Assembly: GCF_000377405.1 (NCBI RefSeq)
Contig: NZ_KB905022.1
Coordinates: 186,001 to 250,000, forward strand
DNA: 64,000 bases
Reading direction: 5' to 3'
Source: Thioalkalivibrio sp. ALE31
GTDB lineage: Bacteria > Pseudomonadota > Gammaproteobacteria > Ectothiorhodospirales > Ectothiorhodospiraceae
Part shown: positions 40,108-49,061 of the stretch, in pieces
Position numbering within the stretch: the first letter of the stretch is position 1
Layout of the letters: each line of letters starts with the position of its first letter
The notes under the pieces: model-generated
The model's database searches: none
Told to the model about the DNA's origin: nothing
What the model saw: only the letters and a program-made list of their open reading frames with translations
Translations under genes and position numbers: made by a program

Positions 40108-40869
40108 TTATAGCTTCAGGCGCTTGAACAGGTATTCGGGGATCAGGCGGATGATGGTCATGATCACCCACCACTTGCCGGGCAGGTAGGCAACGTCGCG
40201 GCCACGGCGCATGGCGCGGACGATGCCGCGGGCCACCGTTTCCGGTTCGGCCCACAGGGCGCCGGCGCGGTTGAGGCCCTCGGTCATCGGGGTGCGCACG
40301 AAGCCGGGCTTGAGCGTGACCACGTCCACGCCGCTGAAGAACAGCCGGTTGCGCAGCCCCTGCAGGTAGATCGCGAGCATGCCCTTGGCGGTGCCGTAGG
40401 CGTAGTTGCTCTGGCGTCCGCGATCCCCGGCGACCGAGCCGATGGCGGCGATCACGCCGCGGCCCCGGGCCTCGAAGTCCGGGGCGATGCGGCCCAGCAG
40501 GGCGATGGCACTGGTGCCGTTGACGTGGATCGCCTGCAGGGTCGCGTCCACCGAGGCGTTGCACGCGGCCTGGTCCGGCAGGGTGCCCCAGGCGAGCAGT
40601 ACGCTGTCCACCTCGCCCAGGGCCTCCTGCGCCTGCTGCCACAGCGCCGCGTGCCCGTCGATATCGGCCAGATCGGCGCGGGCACCGAGGATGCGGTTGC
40701 CCTCCGGGTCGTCGGCGCGCACCCGCAGGTCGGCCAGCAGGGCCTCCAGGGCGTCGCCGTCGCGGGCAACGCAGAACAGCCGCGCGCCGGTATCCACCAG
40801 CTCCCGGGCCACTGCGGTGGCAATGGCCGAGGTGGCACCAAAGAGGACAACGTTGTTCATCGGGTTCAT
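40108..40869 (-). CDS. dprE2: Short-chain dehydrogenase, DprE2-like keto-sugar reductase
   Basis: 253 residues. Rossmann N-terminus VVLFGATSAIATAVARELV, catalytic YAYGTAK (YxxxK), C-terminal hydrophobic segment PGKWWVIMTIIRLIPEYLF that probably touches the membrane. DprE2 reduces the 2-keto intermediate made by DprE1 to polyprenyl-phosphoryl-arabinose using NADH. Start overlaps the dprE1-like stop (ATGA). Confidence 0.83.
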   Translation of the reverse strand: MNPMNNVVLFGATSAIATAVARELVDTGARLFCVARDGDALEALLADLRVRADDPEGNRILGARADLADIDGHAALWQQAQEALGEVDSVLLAWGTLPDQAACNASVDATLQAIHVNGTSAIALLGRIAPDFEARGRGVIAAIGSVAGDRGRQSNYAYGTAKGMLAIYLQGLRNRLFFSGVDVVTLKPGFVRTPMTEGLNRAGALWAEPETVARGIVRAMRRGRDVAYLPGKWWVIMTIIRLIPEYLFKRLKL

Positions 40870-42167
40870 GCGGTCACCCTGCGCCAGAAGCCGGAGGAGA
40901 ATTCGGGGTCCACATACTCGGCGAAGGCCTCCCAGCCGGGGAACCCCTGGCGGAAGACTTCGGCCGGCATGCGAGCGTCCTTCGCAGGGTACAGGGCACC
41001 GCCGGCCTCCTGCACGATGGCGTCCAGGCGCGCGAACAGCCGTTCGGTGTCGCGACCCTTTTCCGGGAAGTCCAGCGCGAGGGTGGCACCCGGGCGGGGA
41101 AAGGACAGCATGCCCGGCGCGGGCCGGTCGCCGAAGGTCTTGAGCACCGCGAGAAACGAGCCCTGGCCGCTGGCGGCGATGGCATCCAGCAGGGCCTGCA
41201 CGCCGTCCCGTGCGGCATGGGGGGGCAGGACGCACTGATACTGGTAGAAGCCTTGATGCCCGTAGATGCGGTTCCAGTGGCGGATCGCATCCAGCGGGAA
41301 CAGCCAGGGCTGGTGGTGCACGGCACGGGGTGTCGCGTGCACCGGCTGGCGGTAGTAGATGTGGTTGAAGGCGCGCAGCGTCAGGCGGTTGACCAGCGAG
41401 ACGGGCGGGTCCAGCGGGATGCTGCGCCGGCGTTCGCGGTAGTCCCCGCGCACAGGCGCGGTGGCCGCGTGGCGTGCCGCGCCGTAGATGCCACGCCCGA
41501 CGCGGCCGTTCGGGCCCGGGTTCAGGCAGTCGATCCAGGCGACGGTGTAGGGCCACTCGCGCTCGGCCTGCGCATTCAGCTCCCAGAACGCATCCAGCGA
41601 GTCGAAGCGCTGCGACCAGGCGCGCATCCAGCCGGAGCGCACCGGCATCAACTGCAGGGTCACGGTCTCGATCAGTCCGGTCAGGCCCAGCCCCCCCACG
41701 GTTGCGGCGAACCAGTCGGGGCTGGCCTCGCGGGTGACCTCCAGGGCCTGGCCGTTGGAACGGCGCAGGGTCAGCCCGAGTACGTGGTCGCCGAAGCTGC
41801 CAGCCTGGTGATGGTTCTTGCCGTGCACGTCGTTGGCCACCGCGCCGCCGAGGGTGACAAAACGGGTACCCGGCACCACCGGCGGGAACCAGCCGCGCGG
41901 CACCGCAAAGCGCAGCAGGGCATCCAGCGACAGTCCGGCCTCCGCGGTGATCCGCCCCGTGGCGGCGTCGAAGGCCACGAAGCGATCCAGCCCCGGCGTA
42001 TGCAGCAGGGTGGCCCCGGGGTTCAGGCAGACGTCGCCATAGCTGCGCCCGAGGCCGTGGGCGAGCAGGGGGCGAGGCGTGCCCGGGGGAAGCGGCCGGC
42101 CGCGGTGAGCAAGCTCGACTTCGGCGGCATGTTCGACCTGCGGGATGCGGTTCCAGCTGGCAGTCAT
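40866..42167 (-). CDS. dprE1: FAD-dependent oxidase, DprE1-like (polyprenyl-phosphoryl-ribose 2'-oxidase)
   Basis: 433 residues from ATG 42167 (a GTG at 42170 precedes it). FAD-binding PCMH domain: GLGRSYGDVCLNPGATLL and GGAVANDVHGKNHHQAGSF, the latter nearly identical to the mycobacterial DprE1 FAD-site stretch. The C-terminal ALO-like domain contains HQGFYQYQCVLP and SFPRPGATLALDFPEKG. Family role: oxidation of the ribose 2'-OH in the epimerisation to arabinose. Coupled to DprE2. Confidence 0.87.
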   Translation of the reverse strand: MTASWNRIPQVEHAAEVELAHRGRPLPPGTPRPLLAHGLGRSYGDVCLNPGATLLHTPGLDRFVAFDAATGRITAEAGLSLDALLRFAVPRGWFPPVVPGTRFVTLGGAVANDVHGKNHHQAGSFGDHVLGLTLRRSNGQALEVTREASPDWFAATVGGLGLTGLIETVTLQLMPVRSGWMRAWSQRFDSLDAFWELNAQAEREWPYTVAWIDCLNPGPNGRVGRGIYGAARHAATAPVRGDYRERRRSIPLDPPVSLVNRLTLRAFNHIYYRQPVHATPRAVHHQPWLFPLDAIRHWNRIYGHQGFYQYQCVLPPHAARDGVQALLDAIAASGQGSFLAVLKTFGDRPAPGMLSFPRPGATLALDFPEKGRDTERLFARLDAIVQEAGGALYPAKDARMPAEVFRQGFPGWEAFAEYVDPEFSSGFWRRVTA

Positions 42168-42199
42168 CACCCGCCCACCTCGTCGTTGCGATCCCCTGC

Positions 42200-42356
42200 A
42201 GGAGGCCAGCCCCCTGGCCGATTGGGCGCAGCTAATATCCTCTGCGCCTGAATGCGCGGGCGTCCACGCATCCGCAGGCCCCCGGTTGCCGGGGGTGCGA
42301 CATTCCCTCGGGTACAGCTCGACCGCACGCCCAATCGGCCAGGGGGCTGGCCTCCT
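42200..42356. repeat. 157-bp element bounded by a perfect 29-bp inverted repeat
   Basis: Positions 42200-42228 and 42328-42356 are exact reverse complements over 29 bp. The 99 bp between them hold a further hairpin (GCCCCCGG/CCGGGGGT near 42278-42296). The element fills the gap between the YbhN-like gene and dprE1 in an otherwise gene-overlapping operon. It codes for nothing visible. It is best read as a MITE- or REP-like insertion that forms a very stable RNA hairpin. Confidence 0.8.
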
Positions 42357-42368
42357 ACAAAGGAACCG

Positions 42369-43343
42369 TTACGCATGGGGTTGCACCGGGTGTTCGTGGC
42401 CGCGCGCCTCGAGGTTGGTGGCCAGCGCGATCAGGCCCAGGATCACCGCGAACCACAGGGTGGTGAAGCGGATCAGCATGGTCGCCGCGATGGCGTCGGC
42501 CGGCGGCATGTCGGCCCACAGCAGCAGGGCGACCATCACCGCCTCGGTACCGCCCAGTCCCCCGGGCAGGAAGCTCAGCGCGCCGGCCAGCATGGCCAGG
42601 GCGAAGACGAAGGCGGCAAACGCGAAGCCGGCCTCGAAGCCCATCGCATTGAGGATCCACCAGAAGGCGAGGGCCTCCGCGCTCCACGCGATGACGCTGA
42701 GGGCGGTGGCCCCGGCCAGCAGGGCCGGGCGGTGGCAGCGCCGTGCCTGCAGCAGGATCGTGGCGACATGGTGCAGGCTGCGCCAGACGCGCTGCCCCGG
42801 GCGGTCGCTGATCGTCTGTAACCAGGCGAGCGGGCGTCGCCACGACAGGATCACCAGCGCCGCCAGGATGAAGGCCGCGCCGGCTGCGATCAGCCAGGTG
42901 CCCTGGGCCACCAGGGTCAGCCCCAGCATGGACAGCAGCACCACCGCGATCAGGTCGGACAGGCGCTCGGAGACGAAGGCGGCGAAGCTGTCCGGGTAGG
43001 GCACCCGGCGGCGCTTCAGCAGCACCCCGCGTAGGGCCTCGCCGGCCTTGCCGGGGGTGGTGGTCAGGGCGAAGCCGGCCACATAGATATGCAGGCTGGC
43101 GCGCGTCGGGACGGCATGGCCCAGGGTGCGCAGGTAGAGCTGCCAGCGGGTGAAGCGCAGGCTGTAGTTCACCAGCGACAGCGCCAGGGCCAGCAGGACG
43201 CCGCCGACGCCCACCAGCTTCAGGGCGCGCCAGACCTCGTCCGCCCCCGCCCACAGCACGACCCCGAGATACAGCGCGACGGCAACGATGATCGAGAGCA
43301 TCACCGCGCGCAGGCGCCAGCCGGAGAGCAGGACCGCACTCAT
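42369..43343 (-). CDS. YbhN/AglD-like membrane protein (LPG-synthase TM family, UPF0104)
   Basis: 324 residues from ATG 43343, ATGA overlap with the UbiA-like gene. Eight membrane helices with the family stretch GFALTTTPGKAGEALRGVLL and FLPGGLGGTEAVMVALLL. Members are implicated as lipid or lipid-linked sugar translocases or glycosyltransferase helpers. Here it may flip the polyprenyl-phosphoryl sugar to the periplasm; that is inference from context. Confidence 0.8.
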   Translation of the reverse strand: MSAVLLSGWRLRAVMLSIIVAVALYLGVVLWAGADEVWRALKLVGVGGVLLALALSLVNYSLRFTRWQLYLRTLGHAVPTRASLHIYVAGFALTTTPGKAGEALRGVLLKRRRVPYPDSFAAFVSERLSDLIAVVLLSMLGLTLVAQGTWLIAAGAAFILAALVILSWRRPLAWLQTISDRPGQRVWRSLHHVATILLQARRCHRPALLAGATALSVIAWSAEALAFWWILNAMGFEAGFAFAAFVFALAMLAGALSFLPGGLGGTEAVMVALLLWADMPPADAIAATMLIRFTTLWFAVILGLIALATNLEARGHEHPVQPHA

Positions 43344-44218
43344 GCGAGTACGGCGAGGGTCACGCCCATCCATACCGCGACCGTGGCCAGCAGGTGCGGG
43401 TCGGTGACCAGGTCGCGCGAGGTGTCGTTGCCGGCGCCGCGCGCGTGCAGCAGGAACAGGTAGCGAAAGATGCCGTAGATCACGAACGGCAGGGTGTAGA
43501 TCAGCCCATCCGTGCCGTGCAGCGCGATGGTCTCGGCGCTGACGGTGTAGAGCCCGTAGGCGAGCACGGTGCAGGCGGCGCTGATGGCGATGAACTGATC
43601 CAGGAGACTGACGCTGTAGTCGTGCAGCACGCGCCGCGTCCCGTCCTGATCCGGTGTGTGTTCGATGGCGCCATCGGCGAGCTCCGCGCGGCGCTTGGAG
43701 AAGCCCAGGAACAGCGTCAGCATCAGCCCGCACAGCAGCAGCCATTGCGAGGGTTCGATGCCCAGGCCAAGGGTGCCGGCGAGGATGCGCAGCATGAAGC
43801 CGGCGGCGATGCTGAACACGTCGAGGATCACGATGTGCTTGAGCGACCAGGAATAGGCCACGTTCAGCACCAGGTAGGTCAGGATCAGCGCGATCACCCA
43901 GGTGCTGACCAGTGCCGCGAGGACCAGCGCGACAATGACCGCGGTGGCGAAGATCGCCCAGGCGGTGGAGATCGCGATCGCGCCGCTGGCGATCGGGCGT
44001 TCGCGCTTGGTCGGGTGACGGCGGTCGGCCTCGACGTCGACGATGTCGTTCAGCACGTAGACCGCGCTGGCGATCGCGCAGAATGCGAGGAACGTGACGC
44101 TGGCGGCGAGCACCGTCCCGGGTTCGCCCCACTCGTGCGCGAACACCACGCCGAGGAACACGAAACCGTTCTTGATGTACTGGTGCGGGCGCAGCAGCTT
44201 GATCAGCGAATGCAGCAT
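43340..44218 (-). CDS. UbiA-family polyprenyl-phosphate phosphoribosyltransferase (Rv3806c-like)
   Basis: 292 residues, nine membrane helices. First Asp-rich motif NDIVDVEADRRHPTK (57-71), second region DVFSIAAGFMLRILAG. The N-terminal LIKLLRPHQYIKNGFVFLGV is typical of decaprenyl-phosphate 5-phosphoribosyltransferases and not of ubiquinone or heme prenyltransferases. Transfers phosphoribose from PRPP to polyprenyl phosphate. First gene of the operon, divergent from a lipoprotein gene. Confidence 0.85.
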   Translation of the reverse strand: MLHSLIKLLRPHQYIKNGFVFLGVVFAHEWGEPGTVLAASVTFLAFCAIASAVYVLNDIVDVEADRRHPTKRERPIASGAIAISTAWAIFATAVIVALVLAALVSTWVIALILTYLVLNVAYSWSLKHIVILDVFSIAAGFMLRILAGTLGLGIEPSQWLLLCGLMLTLFLGFSKRRAELADGAIEHTPDQDGTRRVLHDYSVSLLDQFIAISAACTVLAYGLYTVSAETIALHGTDGLIYTLPFVIYGIFRYLFLLHARGAGNDTSRDLVTDPHLLATVAVWMGVTLAVLA

Positions 44219-44342
44219 GCGGGCGGTCGTCCGTGAAGGTGGTTGCAGTCTACTGACGCGCTCGATGCGTTACCATCGGCGCCGCTGTCGCGCGCACCCG
44301 CGTGTGTTTCGATCCCATGTCTCGATCCGCAGGAGAACTGCC

Positions 44343-44849
44343 ATGTCGCTTGTTGCCCGATCCCTTCTGCCCGCCGCCCTGCTGCTCGCCGCCGGGCTGG
44401 TGGCCGGCTGCATGTCCGGGGGCGGTCCGGAGCCCGAGTTCGCCGAGGGCCAGCCGTTTCCCGAGCGCACCCTGAATGACCAGCACGGGAACCCGGTCGA
44501 GCTGCCGGGCAATGCCCGCGTAATCCTGAAGACCGTCGAGGCGGCCCCGGCCGGCGTCGCCAACGCGGTCCTGAGCGAGATGAGCCCCGCCGAGCGCGAG
44601 GGGATCGTCTACATCGCCGACATCCACGAGATGCCGCCGCAGCCGATGCAGAACGTGGTCCTGCCGCGCATGCAGGCGCGGGACTACTCCATCGTGGTGA
44701 CCTCCAGCGAGGCCGATGCCGGCTTCCTGCCGCACGAGCGCGAACAGGTGACCGTGGTCCTGCTGGATGGCGAGGGCGTGGTGACCGGTGTTGGCCATGC
44801 CGGCAGCGAAGAGGCCCTGAAGGACCTGCTCGCCGAGGCCGTCGAGTAA
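44343..44849 (+). CDS. Lipoprotein with thioredoxin-like fold lacking the CxxC site
   Basis: 168 residues from ATG 44343 (GGAG upstream). Lipobox LVAGC at about 22. The mature part begins FAEGQPFPERTLNDQHGNPV, the usual start of thioredoxin/peroxiredoxin-like domains, but no cysteine remains beyond the lipidated one, so redox activity is not expected. Single gene; function unknown. Confidence 0.7.
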   Translation: MSLVARSLLPAALLLAAGLVAGCMSGGGPEPEFAEGQPFPERTLNDQHGNPVELPGNARVILKTVEAAPAGVANAVLSEMSPAEREGIVYIADIHEMPPQPMQNVVLPRMQARDYSIVVTSSEADAGFLPHEREQVTVVLLDGEGVVTGVGHAGSEEALKDLLAEAVE

Positions 44850-44889
44850 GCCACGCGCATGAGGCTTCCGAGCCCGGGCCGGGGCTGAC

Positions 44890-45780
44890 ATGGCCTTTTT
44901 CCTCGGCCTGCTGACGGCCCTGGGCTTCGGCGCTGGCGACTTCTTTGGCGGCCTGGCCTCCCGGCGCATCCCGGCCCTGGTGGTGGCCTGCTATTCGCAG
45001 ATCCTGGCCACCGTCGTCCTGCTGGTGATCGCTCTCCCGCTGGCGGGCCTGCCCGGGACCCAGGCCCTGATCTGGGGCGGGGCCTCGGGGCTCGCCCTGG
45101 CCCTCGGGCTGCTGGCCTACTACCACGGCCTGGCCGAGGGCTCGATGGGCCTGGTCGCCGCCGTGACCGGCGTGATCTCGGCGCTGGTGCCGCTGCTGGT
45201 CGGGCTGGTGATGGGCGAGCAGCCGGGCCCGCTGGCGCTGGCCGGGATCGCGGCCATCGTGATCGCGATCGGGATGATCTCCGGCGGTTCGCGCAAGGCG
45301 AGTCCACGCCGCCTGGACGAGCCCGTGCGTGGCCTGATGGCGCTGGCCCGGGGGGCGCACCCGGTGCGCGGGCTGGTGGACGCGACCATCGCCGGCGTCT
45401 GCTTCGGGCTGGTCTTCGTGTTCCTGAACGAGGCCGAGGCGGGCTCGCCGCTGTGGCCGGTGGTGGCGACCTCGGCGGTGGGCGCGCTGGCGCTGCTGGC
45501 GGTGATGCTGGTGCGCCGGCCGCAGACCGGGATGAGCCGCTCCACGCTGGTGCTGCTGTCGCTGGCCGGTCTGTTCCAGGCCGCGGCGACGCTCGCCTTT
45601 GTCGTGGCCGTGCGCATGGGCCTGCTGTCGATCATCGCGGTGGCCGGGGCGCTGTCGCCGGCCCCGACCGCGCTGATGGCGCGTTTTTTTCAGGCCGAGC
45701 GCATGTCGCGGGTGCAACTGACCGGTTTCGTCTTCGCCCTGGCGGGCATCGTCCTCATCGTGCTCGGCGGGCCCGGGTAG
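44890..45780 (+). CDS. EamA/DMT-family transporter
   Basis: 296 residues, ten membrane helices in two EamA repeats (GFGAGDFFGGLASRRIPAL and ATIAGVCFGLVFVFLNEAEA). Drug/metabolite transporter superfamily exporters move amino acids, nucleotides or metabolites. Substrate not predictable. It starts 40 bp after the lipoprotein gene and may be cotranscribed with it. Confidence 0.82.
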   Translation: MAFFLGLLTALGFGAGDFFGGLASRRIPALVVACYSQILATVVLLVIALPLAGLPGTQALIWGGASGLALALGLLAYYHGLAEGSMGLVAAVTGVISALVPLLVGLVMGEQPGPLALAGIAAIVIAIGMISGGSRKASPRRLDEPVRGLMALARGAHPVRGLVDATIAGVCFGLVFVFLNEAEAGSPLWPVVATSAVGALALLAVMLVRRPQTGMSRSTLVLLSLAGLFQAAATLAFVVAVRMGLLSIIAVAGALSPAPTALMARFFQAERMSRVQLTGFVFALAGIVLIVLGGPG

Positions 45781-45835
45781 GGAACCGGCAAGTCTGTTAA
45801 GTTGGCGGCGTGACCCAACCCACAGGAGGTGCCAG

Positions 45836-46225
45836 GTGTCCGAAGATCCCAAGCCGGAAGTCGTGCGCAGCGACGTCAGCGAGCCCGCAGCCGGGCCGCG
45901 CAAGGACGTTACGATGGTCACCGTGGTGTACGTGCTGTACCTGGTGAGCTTCCTGACCGCGCTCACCGCGATCGCTGGCCTGATCATCGCTTATATGAAG
46001 CGTGGCGAGGCCGATAGCGTCAGCGTCTCCCACTTCACCTATCAGATCCGCACCTTCTGGATCGGGTTGCTGTTTGCCGTGATCGGAGCCATCACCACGC
46101 CCATCGGCATCGGCTTCCTGATCTTCCTGGCCCTGATCATCTGGTTGCTGGTGCGCTGCATCAAGGGCCTGCTGGCCAACAACGACAACCGCGCCATCGA
46201 GCAGCCCGAGACCTGGCTCTGGTAG
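45836..46225 (+). CDS. DUF4870-type (Tic20-like) membrane protein
   Basis: 129 residues from GTG 45836 with AGGAGG 6 nt upstream. Polar N-terminus of 25 residues, then three to four helices (VYVLYLVSFLTALTAIAGLI; SHFTYQIRTFWIGLLFAVIG). The HF..QIRTFW motif is characteristic of this small family. Function unknown. Confidence 0.78.
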   Translation: MSEDPKPEVVRSDVSEPAAGPRKDVTMVTVVYVLYLVSFLTALTAIAGLIIAYMKRGEADSVSVSHFTYQIRTFWIGLLFAVIGAITTPIGIGFLIFLALIIWLLVRCIKGLLANNDNRAIEQPETWLW

Positions 46226-46232
46226 TTCCTGT

Positions 46233-46252
46233 ACGCCGCCCTTGAGCGGCGT
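46233..46252 (+). other. Hairpin just upstream of the transporter start
   Basis: ACGCCGC (46233-46239) pairs with GCGGCGT (46246-46252), loop of 6 nt, ending 6 nt before the ATG at 46259. There is no U-tract. It could shield the ribosome-binding region of the next gene or end the previous transcript weakly. Confidence 0.4.
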
Positions 46253-46258
46253 TGGTGA

Positions 46259-47227
46259 ATGCGCGAGCGGCTGGAGCAATACCAGGTACTGATCTACCTG
46301 GTGGCGATTGCCCTGGGGCTCGGTCTGGGCCTGTCCGAGCCGGAGTTCGGGGCGATGCTGGATGCCGTGCTCTGGCCGGTGCTGGGGCTGCTGCTGTACG
46401 CCACGTTCACGCAGACACCGCTAAACCATATGGGCGCGGCGTTTCGCGAGCCGCGCTTGCTGGCGGCGGCGGTGATCGGCAACTTCGTGGTGATCCCGCT
46501 GCTGGTCTGGGCGATCCTTCAGGTCGCGCCGGGCGGTCCGGCGGTCCTGCTGGGGATCGCGCTGGTGCTGCTGGTCCCGTGCACCGACTGGTTCATCACT
46601 TTCACCCATCTGGGTGGGGGTGACACGCGCCGGGCGATCGCCTTTTCTCCCCTTTCGCTGTTGCTGCAGCTCGCCCTGTTGCCGCTCTACCTGTGGTGGC
46701 TCTTCGGTGGCGAGTTCACCCTGGTTCTGGCCGGCGGAGACGTGCTGAAGGCCTTTGCCGGCCTGATCCTGGTCCCGCTGGTTCTGGCGTATCTGACCGA
46801 ACGCTGGGCCGGGGAAGATCCCGGTCGCGGGCGCGTGATCGCCGGCCTGGGGTGGTTGCCGGTGCCGCTGCTGGCCCTGGTGGTGCTGATCGTCGCCGCA
46901 TCCCAGGTCCAGACGGTGCTCGACGGGGTCGGTGTCCTGCTGCCGTTGTTGCTGATCTTTTCCGGTTTCCTGGTGGTTGCGGCGCTGCTGGCGCGGGCGC
47001 TGGCGCGAGCGTTCGGCCTGCCGGTCGCACAGGGGCGGGTGCTCGCCTTCAGCCTGGGATCGCGCAACTCCTTCGTTGTGCTCCCGATCGCACTGGCATT
47101 GCCGCAGGGACTGGAGTTGGCGGTGGTCGTGGTGGTGTTCCAGTCGCTGGTGGAGTTGGTCGGCATGGCCCTGTACCTGTGGTGGGTCCCTCGGCACCTG
47201 TTTCCCGCCCGGGCGCCGGCGCCTTGA
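46259..47227 (+). CDS. ACR3/bile-acid-symporter-superfamily transporter (arsenite-permease-like)
   Basis: 322 residues, ten helices. Motif LVPCTDWFITFTHLGGGD near 103-120 contains the cysteine conserved in ACR3-type arsenite exporters, and SLGSRNSFVVLPIALALP matches the second half. No arsR or arsC is adjacent, so arsenite specificity is unproven; related members move other anions. Confidence 0.72.
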   Translation: MRERLEQYQVLIYLVAIALGLGLGLSEPEFGAMLDAVLWPVLGLLLYATFTQTPLNHMGAAFREPRLLAAAVIGNFVVIPLLVWAILQVAPGGPAVLLGIALVLLVPCTDWFITFTHLGGGDTRRAIAFSPLSLLLQLALLPLYLWWLFGGEFTLVLAGGDVLKAFAGLILVPLVLAYLTERWAGEDPGRGRVIAGLGWLPVPLLALVVLIVAASQVQTVLDGVGVLLPLLLIFSGFLVVAALLARALARAFGLPVAQGRVLAFSLGSRNSFVVLPIALALPQGLELAVVVVVFQSLVELVGMALYLWWVPRHLFPARAPAP

Positions 47228-47228
47228 T

Positions 47229-47248
47229 CGGGCGGGTGTGCCCGCCCG
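47229..47248 (+). terminator. GC-rich hairpin after the ACR3-like gene
   Basis: CGGGCGGG (47229-47236) and CCCGCCCG (47241-47248) with a TGTG loop begin 2 bp past the stop, and flanking CTTG/CAAG can extend the stem. No U-tract, so termination efficiency is uncertain. Confidence 0.5.
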
Positions 47249-47490
47249 CAAGCCATCGTCATGCGGTCCATGCCGGTTGTGTCTGGATGATCGTCGCGGC
47301 CCGAGGGAAGGCGTTGAGCCGGCCGTGGCGAGGGCGCGGGTGTCGTGAATTCGACAGGTTTCTGCGGCGGCGGCCTGCTGTTTTCTGTTTGTCACGGTTT
47401 TTTGACGATGCCGGCCTATACTCCGAAACGTGACGGGCGTCTCTCCGGGACCGGGGAGCCAGGGATTTTTTCGGACACGCGGGGAAGACC

Positions 47491-48942
47491 ATGTCCGGAT
47501 CAGGAAAGATCAACGGGGCCTTGTGGCCCGTAAGGCGCAGCGGGATCCTCGTCGCTGAAGGAGACGCGCGGGACTTTGGTGCGGAGATCTACCGGATGTG
47601 TTCCTCGGACACACCCCGTGAAGTCGCCTGGCTGGACATGGGCGGGCATCCCGGGACTCCCGTGCCGCAGCTTTCGAGTGCCTGGCATCTGCGCCGCCTG
47701 ACGTTCCCGATGCCCCGGCCCTGGCCCGATCTGGGCGGGGTTCGGGTCGGCCTTCTGGATCTGGGACGCTCCCTGCCATCGCAGCTCGTCGACTTCGTCC
47801 ACGCACACCAGCACGTGAAGTGGATCGCCCTGGTCGATCCGGTGCTGTTGCCGAGCCCGGAATTGCGCGACCTGATCCGGGACAGCTGCTACGACTTCCA
47901 TACCCGGCCGCTGGATCAGGCCCGCCTGGAAGTGACCCTGGGCCGCGCCTGCGGGATGGCCGTTCTGGAGACACCCGCGGAGCCCGCCGCCGGCCTGCCA
48001 TCGGGGGACGAAGGCCGACCCATTATCGGCCACAGCGCTCCGATGCAGGCCCTTGCGCGGCAATTGAGCCGGGTCGCGGGATCGGACGCCCCGGTGCTCT
48101 TCCAGGGTGAAAGTGGAACCGGAAAAGAGCTTGCGGCTCGCACGGTGCACCGTCAGTCGCGGCGCAGCGAGGGTCCGTTTGTCGCGGTCAACTGCGGGGC
48201 TTTACCGGCGCAGTTGATCCAGTCCGAACTGTTCGGTCACGAGGCCGGCGCATTCACCGGAGCGACCCGCCGCAAGATCGGTCAGCTCGAGCTGGCCCAT
48301 GGCGGGACCCTGCTGCTGGACGAGATCGGGGATCTGGGGCTCGACCTGCAGGTGAATCTGCTGCGTTTCCTGCAAGAGGGGACGCTGCTGCGTCTGGGTG
48401 GCCTGCAGCCGATCCAGGTGGATGTGCGTGTCCTGGCCGCGACCCATGTCGATCTGTTCAAGGCCGTAGAGGCCGGGCGATTCCGGGAAGACCTCTACTA
48501 CCGCCTGAATGTGATTCAGCTGGACGTGCCCCCGTTGCGGGAGCGTGGGGCCGACCTGGTGGAGCTGGCCCATTTCTACTTCGACCGGTTTCGTGGCCAG
48601 AACCCGCGTCTGCGCGGATTTACCCGCGCGGCCATCCAGGCGCTCTACAGCCATCGCTGGCCGGGCAATGTCCGGGAGCTGGTCAACCGTATTCAGCGGG
48701 CCGTGACCATGGCGGACGGGCGCCTGATCCGGCCGGAGGATCTGGGGCTTGCGGCGCCGCTCGAGGGCAGCGGCCGGGAGACGCTGGCGCAGGCCCGTGC
48801 CCGCGCGGAACGCGAGACGGTGATGCGGGCGCTGGGGCAGTGCGACAACAACCTGTCGCGCGCCGCACGCGAGCTGGGAGTAGGGCGGGTGACGCTTTAT
48901 CGCTTGCTCGACAAGTACGGGATGCGTCCGTCCAAGCACTGA
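47491..48942 (+). CDS. Sigma54-dependent transcriptional activator, VpsR/FlrC-like
   Basis: 483 residues. N-terminal 165 residues form an atypical receiver-like domain without the normal phosphoacceptor pattern, as in VpsR. The AAA+ domain (about 175-410) has Walker A GESGTGKE, the sigma54 loop GAFTGA, Walker B LLLDEIGD and the R-finger region. A Fis-type helix-turn-helix ends the protein (NNLSRAARELGVGRVTLYRL). VpsR-type regulators bind c-di-GMP and drive biofilm genes. It sits next to the amyloid-like locus, whose first structural gene has a sigma54 promoter at 52975-52992. Confidence 0.87.
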   Translation: MSGSGKINGALWPVRRSGILVAEGDARDFGAEIYRMCSSDTPREVAWLDMGGHPGTPVPQLSSAWHLRRLTFPMPRPWPDLGGVRVGLLDLGRSLPSQLVDFVHAHQHVKWIALVDPVLLPSPELRDLIRDSCYDFHTRPLDQARLEVTLGRACGMAVLETPAEPAAGLPSGDEGRPIIGHSAPMQALARQLSRVAGSDAPVLFQGESGTGKELAARTVHRQSRRSEGPFVAVNCGALPAQLIQSELFGHEAGAFTGATRRKIGQLELAHGGTLLLDEIGDLGLDLQVNLLRFLQEGTLLRLGGLQPIQVDVRVLAATHVDLFKAVEAGRFREDLYYRLNVIQLDVPPLRERGADLVELAHFYFDRFRGQNPRLRGFTRAAIQALYSHRWPGNVRELVNRIQRAVTMADGRLIRPEDLGLAAPLEGSGRETLAQARARAERETVMRALGQCDNNLSRAARELGVGRVTLYRLLDKYGMRPSKH

Positions 48943-49061
48943 ACCCCGGGTTCAGGCGCGATGGAGCGGTCCCGGTTCTGGGGGCACGCCGCGGTGCGCC
49001 GTCTGGCGCGCGGCCGGTGTGTTCCCGTTTGCACGGCCCCGAGGGGGCATGGAGAACGCAC

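Noticed and set aside
48983-48997. Possible sigma54 site before the barrel gene (GGCACG..GGTGC)
   Set aside because: GG and GC are separated by 11 bp rather than 10, and the -12 half is poor.
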